From NCBI RefSeq assembly GCF_964340395.1, contig NC_135562.1, positions 2,452,501 through 2,482,500 of the forward strand: 30,000 nucleotides of DNA, in the 5' to 3' direction. This DNA is from Glandiceps talaboti. Lineage: Eukaryota > Hemichordata > Enteropneusta > Spengelidae. The position numbers were made by a program, and so were the translations under genes. Under the pieces are notes generated by a model. That model did no database searches, was not told the origin of the DNA, and was given only the letters and a program-made list of their open reading frames with translations. Shown in pieces: positions 20,906-30,000 of this stretch (position 1 is the first letter of the stretch; each line of letters opens with the position of its first letter).

Positions 20906-22058
20906 AGAACATTCTTACAGGGGCATAAAGTGAATTTTCACATGTTTATTTACAGTGTTATACTCACTGGAGCACACTTATGCACCACTTGCAATTAACT
21001 GAACTCAAACCAGGTATCAATATATAATTTATAAACAATTCTATGCCATAATTAGAAAATTACCAGGAAATCCCACTATACAATCATTTGTTCTAATAAT
21101 GCCAGAAGATGATTGTGATGTCATGGAAAGCATGCATCGACTCTAGTTTAATCAAAAGTTATTATATTATGTAACTATTTTCACTTGAGTAAAAAGCTTA
21201 TAAAGTCAACATGTGCCATTTTAACTAGTGTAAATTTCATTGTTATAAGAGCGTACATTTCATGCACCGGTAGCAGTCTTTATCTGTACCTTGTTTTCAT
21301 TTTAATCATGTTGGATATTACTTCTACAAGATTGACTGAATTTTAAGACCGATATATACATTTTAAATGACTCCCGTTTTTCTTGGGTATTAAAGCAATA
21401 TTTATCATATCAAAAATGGTGGTCTGTGGATTTCCTTGCATGGAGGTGTCACTGGCAAGAACTTTGTCATCTCTCTCTCTCTCTCTCTCTCAGTGCCATG
21501 TAAAAGTTAAACAATGTTCAGTGGCGCTTACAGTTATGAAGTTGCTCTCTGAAAGATGGGAATTTTTAAGCGTATTTCGAACGTCCAGGGAGCCACACCC
21601 CCTCCAAAAAAACAAACATACATCAAACAAAACAAAACAAAAAACCCTCAAAGCTGCCAGACTGTTAGACGTCGTTGGTAGTTTTATTCGATAGCTCAAA
21701 ACTCAACGTTTCTTTAGAAACAACTACAAAAGAGGTGTAAAAATTTGCAATATGGATATTAAAGCTAAGTTGTACACTTGTGACGTCCAACTACAACCAG
21801 CGACAGGCAAGTTCAATCTGACTAAAAGCTGATGCAGTGAACTTGGCGCGATTTCTTTATTTACTTCCTGTGGAACTTGTTGCAAGCGTGTAGCGTAAGC
21901 AAACGATTGGAGTCACACTATACTTGGTCGTATGATTTGATACAACACGCAAAAAGAGTTAGTCTAAATAAATGCAACTTGGTCGGTTTTTTTCAGGTGA
22001 TATAAACATGATAAAGCCTGTTGGGGCAAATCCCCGGATTTACCCTGTCTGACAGCAG
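20906..22058. other. gene-free stretch with simple repeats
   Basis: It contains a dispersed repeat copy near 21,172-21,232, a (CT)n run at 21,470-21,491 and a (CAAAA)n-like stretch at 21,605-21,645. No splice-supported coding sequence was found. Confidence 0.5.
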
Positions 22059-22238
22059 GTCCTTTGTGGTGAATTGGGAGGAACGTGACCTCGACCCCAA
22101 CACACTGATCACGACCTTTCCAAAACTTACACTGCTGATCGATGTCCACAGGTACATGTCAGACATTGGGTCGAGCCCTCCATCTAGGGGTGTCATCCAG
22201 ATATATGGAGAAATTTGGATGCCCATATGGCACATCAC
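22059..22238 (+). CDS. possible orphan coding exon, unidentified
   Basis: A GC-richer 180-base segment follows a pyrimidine-rich acceptor-like TTTACCCTGTCTGACAGCAG and ends at donor-like ATCAC|GTACGT, giving a symmetric phase 2-2 exon. It reads SFVVNWEERDLDPNTLITTF, then PKLTLLIDVHRYMSDIG and VIQIYGEIWMPIWHIT, with alternating hydrophobic residues like a beta-sheet domain. I do not recognise the family. The frame upstream is closed by stops at 22009-22014, and neighbouring exons were not found. The minus strand of the same block is also open, so the strand is uncertain. It could be an isolated pseudo-exon. Confidence 0.3.
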
Positions 22239-22895
22239 GTACGTGACAAAATGTTCTTTTTGCTTATGGGAATATGGTTTGTTTAGGTTTTACGAAAAGT
22301 ACTATTTATAAAATGCTATTTACTGAATATATACGATAGGATATACAAATACACAATCATCATTATAAAATTAATTTGGTAATAGTATGAATATCTGAGT
22401 ACAATCTAACTAAAATCAGCTGTCTTTACAAAAGTTTTAGAAAATGTTGAAGACAAATAATAGATATCTTCCAAGTCACTGCTTTTTAAGTTACAACACG
22501 TGACGGCAACTTTACAAACACCCTTCCCAGTCTTGAAGTCGGGTTGCTAAACTGTATACGTTCATGCAGACTCGCTGTCTACTGATAATAAGTGTTCCTG
22601 GTCTTGGTCAAGGCTTGTGGTGAATGCTACTGTAGGTTGGGGTGGTTTCTGTAGAGAAACAAGGTTGTACACGTTTATACTCGCTGATGAATATCAGATA
22701 AATAAATCAAACAACAATGAAATAGGCCATTCCAGAGAATACAGCTTCACTCAAATTGGAGGTATAATTACCTCATAGCACTAGTACTGTTTCATAAGAG
22801 CTTTGTTCCTAGAAGTGTAATAATATATTTCAGTGTTTTTCATTTCATTTCATTTTGTGAAGCATGTATAAGATATCTCAGTATGGTTCATTTTT
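22239..22895. other. no feature recognised
   Basis: About 650 AT-rich bases between the candidate exon and the 3' end of the channel gene. I see no coding exon with support on either strand. Confidence 0.45.
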
Positions 22896-22975
22896 TTTAA
22901 TTTTTGGAATCAGTTCCCGTACACATACTCAGTAGACAGTTAAATAGATAGATATATAAACAAACAAACAAATAA

Positions 22976-30000
<7,025 letters not shown>

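Noticed and set aside
20486-20998. Repetitive ORFs on both strands (SHVTPATALIP and MTLDQSSNHCH repeats)
   Set aside because: The 33-bp minisatellite gives open frames on both strands because its period is a multiple of three.

Overview
This is a 30 kb piece of an animal nuclear genome, AT-rich, with intron-rich genes, GT/AG splice sites, many microsatellites and minisatellites, and short DNA transposons. The gene content (an LDL-receptor class A repeat protein, a Sam68-type STAR protein and a TRP-type cation channel) and the compact introns suggest a marine invertebrate, either a non-vertebrate deuterostome or a lophotrochozoan. I cannot name the species. No bacterial, plasmid, phage or CRISPR feature is present.

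Layout. (1) About 1-6.6 kb, minus strand: the 5' part of a secreted or membrane protein gene. It has a signal-peptide exon, a charged linker exon and five LDL-receptor class A modules, each on its own phase 1-1 exon. The last visible exon has a splice donor, so the gene continues past the left edge. Its introns hold (GACA)n arrays around a duplicated half-exon, a SINE and a 27-bp minisatellite. (2) About 6.6-8.1 kb: the shared upstream region of two head-to-head genes, carrying a 99-bp transposon-like element with 9-bp direct repeats. (3) 8,091-15,134, plus strand: a complete eight-exon KHDRBS (Sam68/SLM) gene of 389 codons, reconstructed with all splice phases agreeing. Its introns hold two 145-bp miniature transposons that differ at two positions, each flanked by a perfect 5-bp duplication, and one 300-bp element with perfect 17-bp terminal inverted repeats. 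(4) About 15.1-22.9 kb: the KHDRBS 3' flank followed by a largely gene-free stretch with several tandem repeats and one uncertain 180-bp candidate exon near 22.1 kb. (5) About 22.9-30 kb, minus strand: the 3' part of a TRP-superfamily channel gene, eleven exons, from just before transmembrane helix S2 through S6, an acidic post-S6 region, a coiled coil and a Gly/Asp-rich tail. Its 5' exons lie beyond the right edge.

The three genes show no operon-like or pathway link. The most interesting observation is in the channel gene. The end of the S4/S4-S5-linker exon, together with its splice donor, has been tandemly copied into the following intron with a 54-bp (18-codon) period, so that use of the next donors would lengthen a gating-critical part of the channel in frame. 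Also worth a second look are an 11-aspartate tract in the S3-S4 loop, the young 145-bp transposon pair, and CTCF-like and TCTCGCGAGA motifs in channel introns.
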